DNA from: an uncultured Oscillospiraceae bacterium
GTDB taxonomy: Bacteria > Bacillota > Clostridia > Oscillospirales > Oscillospiraceae
DNA: 14,867 nucleotides
NCBI GenBank assembly: GCA_934646175.1
Contig: CAKUEI010000040.1
Span: 1 to 14,867 of the forward strand
Direction of reading: 5' to 3'
Shown: in pieces, positions 13,285 to 14,867 of the stretch
Position numbering within the stretch: the stretch's first letter is position 1
Layout: every line of letters starts with the position of its first letter
The notes under the pieces: generated by a model
Databases searched by the model: none
Told to the model about the DNA's origin: nothing
What the model saw: the letters and a program-made list of their open reading frames with translations, nothing else
Position numbers and translations under genes: made by a program

Positions 13285-13475
13285 TCCTGCGGAGTACGTG
13301 ATGGGTCCTTTTAAACCCACATTTCTTAAACGGGACGCCCCGCTCACAGTGTGGATTGCAGGCCTCCCGCCCCGTGAAAGCCGGGCGCGGAAGTTGGAAG
13401 CAGCGAAGCACTGTGGAGGCAACCCACCTGCCATTACGTGCAGGTTTTAAACGGGTCCACACGGCTGCTGCGGGA
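13285..13475 (+). ncRNA. ssrS: 6S RNA
   Basis: No good reading frame, but a rod-shaped fold typical of 6S RNA. Closing stem TCCTGCGG/CTGCGGGA (13285-13292 with 13468-13475), then CGTG/CACG and TGGGTCC/GGGTCCA. A large open central bubble follows, with a small hairpin CCTGC/GCAGG (13427-13431 with 13440-13444) in its 3' strand. The far arm is CACAGTG/CACTGTG (13345-13351 with 13409-13415) and continues in a GC-rich terminal hairpin. The 5' part (CTGCGGAGTACGTGATGGGTCC, split: CTGCGG, CGTG, GGGTCC) resembles Bacillus 6S-1. 6S RNA binds the sigma-A holoenzyme by mimicking an open promoter and lowers transcription in stationary phase. A strong terminator follows at 13479. I see no convincing promoter directly upstream, so it may be processed from a DUF1292 transcript. 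Ends are approximate. Confidence 0.85.
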
Positions 13476-13478
13476 GGA

Positions 13479-13508
13479 CCCCCACGAAGCAATTCGTGGG
13501 GGCTTTTT
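13479..13508 (+). terminator. Intrinsic terminator of 6S RNA
   Basis: CCCCCACGAA (13479-13488) pairs with TTCGTGGGGG (13493-13502), GCAA loop, then C and five T (13504-13508). It starts four bases after the 6S closing stem. Confidence 0.93.
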
Positions 13509-13539
13509 GTATTCTCCCAGCATCGTTCACAATTTATAC

Positions 13540-13568
13540 TTGAAAGAAGTACAAGTTTCCTCTATAAT
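13540..13568 (+). promoter_or_regulatory. Promoter of the foldase gene
   Basis: TTGAAA (13540-13545), 17-bp spacer, perfect TATAAT (13563-13568). The leader contains a small GGGCG/CGCCC hairpin (13588-13592 with 13596-13600) before the ribosome binding site. Confidence 0.85.
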
Positions 13569-13626
13569 GAATTAGTCTGAACAAAAAGGGCGTTACGCCC
13601 GATCACCATGAGAGGACTGAACTATT

Positions 13627-14867
13627 TTGAGCGCATCGAGAGAAAAAAAGCAGCGGCAGGGTTCGGCCGCATCTTCCTCCGCCGGGACCGGCAAGGGGAA
13701 AACCGTGGGCTATGCCGCCCTTGCCATTGTGATCGTCATCGCCGTGGTGGCCCTGCTGGTATATAATTCCGGCATCGTGCAGAGCCGTTCCACCGCCATC
13801 ACTGTCGGTGACCGGAACTACACCCCCGCCCAGGTGGAATTCTACTACTACTCCGCCCTGTCCAACGAGTACACGTACTCCATGTACGGTATGAGCCAGT
13901 TCGACAGCAGTAAGGATCCCAAGGAGCAGACCTACTCCACCGATGAGTCCACCGGCGAAGTGACCACCTACTATGACTACTTCCTGCAGAAGGCCAAGGA
14001 CAGTCTGGTGGAGCTGACCGCCCTGCTGGACGCCGCGGAGAAGGACGGCTTCTCCATGACCAGTGAAGGCGAGCAGAACGTGCAGGACAATCTGGACAAC
14101 ATGAACCAGTCCTGGGCCAAGAGCGGCTATTCCAGCCGCGCTGCCTACCTGCGCGCAGTGTACGGTCCCTATATGACCTACGGCCGCTATAAGCAGTGCG
14201 TGCGCAACGCCCAGCTGGCCTCCGACTACTACACCTCCCACGGCGACAGCTTGACCTATACCGACGACCAGATTCAAAACTACTACACCGAGCACAAGGA
14301 CGAGCTGGATACCATCGGTTACGCCTACCTCTTCTATAAGGGTGAGGCGGAAAGCACCACGGACAGCGATGGCAATACCGTGGACCCCACTGAAGAAGAG
14401 ACCGCAGCCGCCATGGCAGCTGCCAAAGAGCAGGCCAATGCCGCAGCTGCACAGTGGAAAAACGGCGCTTCCTTCGATGAGGTGAGTGCGGCTTATGAGC
14501 CCTCCTCCTCTAACGGCGAGGCCAGTGCCCTGGGCACCAACCTCTCCAGCACCTACAACACCTGGCTGCTGGACAGCAGCCGTCAGGTCGGCGATGTGAC
14601 CGTGGCGGAAGCCAGCAACGGCTACTATGTGGTGCGCTTCCTGTCCCGCGAACTGGTGACCGATCCCACCGTCAGCATCCGCCACATTCTGATCAAGGCA
14701 GAGACTCCGGAGGACGATCCCGCCACCGAAGACGTGGACGAGAGCCAGAATGCCCCCACCGACGAAGCCATGCAGGCTGCCAAGGAAAAGGCCGAGCAGG
14801 TCTATGACGAGTGGAAGAACGGTGAGGCCACCGAGGACTCCTTCGCCGCCCTGGCCAACCAGTATTC
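13627..14867 (+). CDS. Membrane-anchored peptidylprolyl isomerase / foldase (SurA/PpiC type), 3' end outside window
   Basis: At least 413 residues, open to the right edge. The start is TTG 13627, preceded by GAGAGGA at 10 bases; a stop lies in frame at 13618-13620, so no longer start is possible apart from an unlikely ATT. Layout: charged, Ser/Gly-rich cytoplasmic start, one membrane helix (about 27-45, GYAALAIVIVIAVVALLVY), then an extracytoplasmic SurA N-terminal-like helical domain (about 55-230) rich in Tyr, Ser and Asp. Next come two parvulin-like units: a degenerate one (about 235-345, with QWKNGASFDEVSAAY and NGYYVVRFLSRE) and a second starting at SIRHILIKAE (about 350) that continues past the window. 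Parvulin foldases assist folding of exported proteins. Unlike PrsA this protein has a membrane anchor rather than a lipobox. A long reading frame on the opposite strand here is a shadow. Confidence 0.9.
   Translation, partial: MSASREKKQRQGSAASSSAGTGKGKTVGYAALAIVIVIAVVALLVYNSGIVQSRSTAITVGDRNYTPAQVEFYYYSALSNEYTYSMYGMSQFDSSKDPKEQTYSTDESTGEVTTYYDYFLQKAKDSLVELTALLDAAEKDGFSMTSEGEQNVQDNLDNMNQSWAKSGYSSRAAYLRAVYGPYMTYGRYKQCVRNAQLASDYYTSHGDSLTYTDDQIQNYYTEHKDELDTIGYAYLFYKGEAESTTDSDGNTVDPTEEETAAAMAAAKEQANAAAAQWKNGASFDEVSAAYEPSSSNGEASALGTNLSSTYNTWLLDSSRQVGDVTVAEASNGYYVVRFLSRELVTDPTVSIRHILIKAETPEDDPATEDVDESQNAPTDEAMQAAKEKAEQVYDEWKNGEATEDSFAALANQY

Noticed and set aside
13375..13412. SRP RNA-like segment (GGAAGCAGC) in the region called 6S
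   Set aside because: The GGAA-loop helix with the symmetric internal loop of SRP domain IV cannot be formed, whereas the whole 190-base region folds with the closing stem, bubble and far arm of 6S RNA.
13603..14685. 360-codon frame on the minus strand at the right edge
   Set aside because: The plus strand encodes a foldase with a membrane helix and parvulin motifs, a good promoter and a TTG start; the minus-strand product is Gly/Val/His-rich with no domain.
1..14867. Mobile elements, defence systems or CRISPR arrays
   Set aside because: No transposase, integrase, repeat-spacer array or recognised defence gene was found; gene content and base composition are uniform across the window.

Overview
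The window looks like chromosome from a GC-rich member of the Clostridia, most likely Oscillospiraceae (the Flavonifractor/Oscillibacter side). Grounds: a leucine-type T-box leader, a Firmicutes-style 6S RNA, a DUF1292 gene, an ECF vitamin-transporter S component, a DUF3842 gene, several TTG/GTG starts with strong Shine-Dalgarno sequences, and intrinsic terminators built as A-run/stem/T-run palindromes. No transposase, integrase, phage gene or CRISPR array is visible; this reads as ordinary core-genome sequence.

Left part (1-5021, genes mostly rightward): the 3' end of a ZIP-family metal transporter and its terminator; a tRNA-Gln(CTG) on the minus strand with a near-consensus promoter; a small single-pass membrane protein; a T-box leader controlling leuA (long-form 2-isopropylmalate synthase); then a two-gene unit of an ECF transporter S component and a uridine-kinase-like protein. 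That unit has its own promoter and an intrinsic terminator inside its leader, so it is probably controlled by attenuation.

Middle (5074-10050, mostly leftward): a DUF3842 protein converging on the kinase gene across a shared palindromic terminator; two tiny rightward hypothetical genes; a patatin-like hydrolase; and an operon, read from right to left, of an ACT-domain protein (UPF0735 type), homoserine dehydrogenase (hom) and aspartate kinase (lysC). These make the first committed steps from aspartate toward threonine, methionine and lysine. lysC carries a strong internal ribosome binding site and ATG at the expected place for a separately translated beta subunit, as in Bacillus.

Right part (10171-14867): a class A penicillin-binding protein on the minus strand with its own promoter and terminator; divergently, a DUF1292 protein, 6S RNA with terminator, and the start of a membrane-anchored SurA/PpiC-type foldase that runs off the right edge. 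The foldase and the PBP both act on the outer face of the membrane, and both start with TTG.

The items most worth a second look are the attenuator-like leader of the ECF/kinase pair and the unknown N-terminal domain of that kinase, the internal lysC start, and a set of related palindromic terminators. I did not find a clearly new defence or mobile system.
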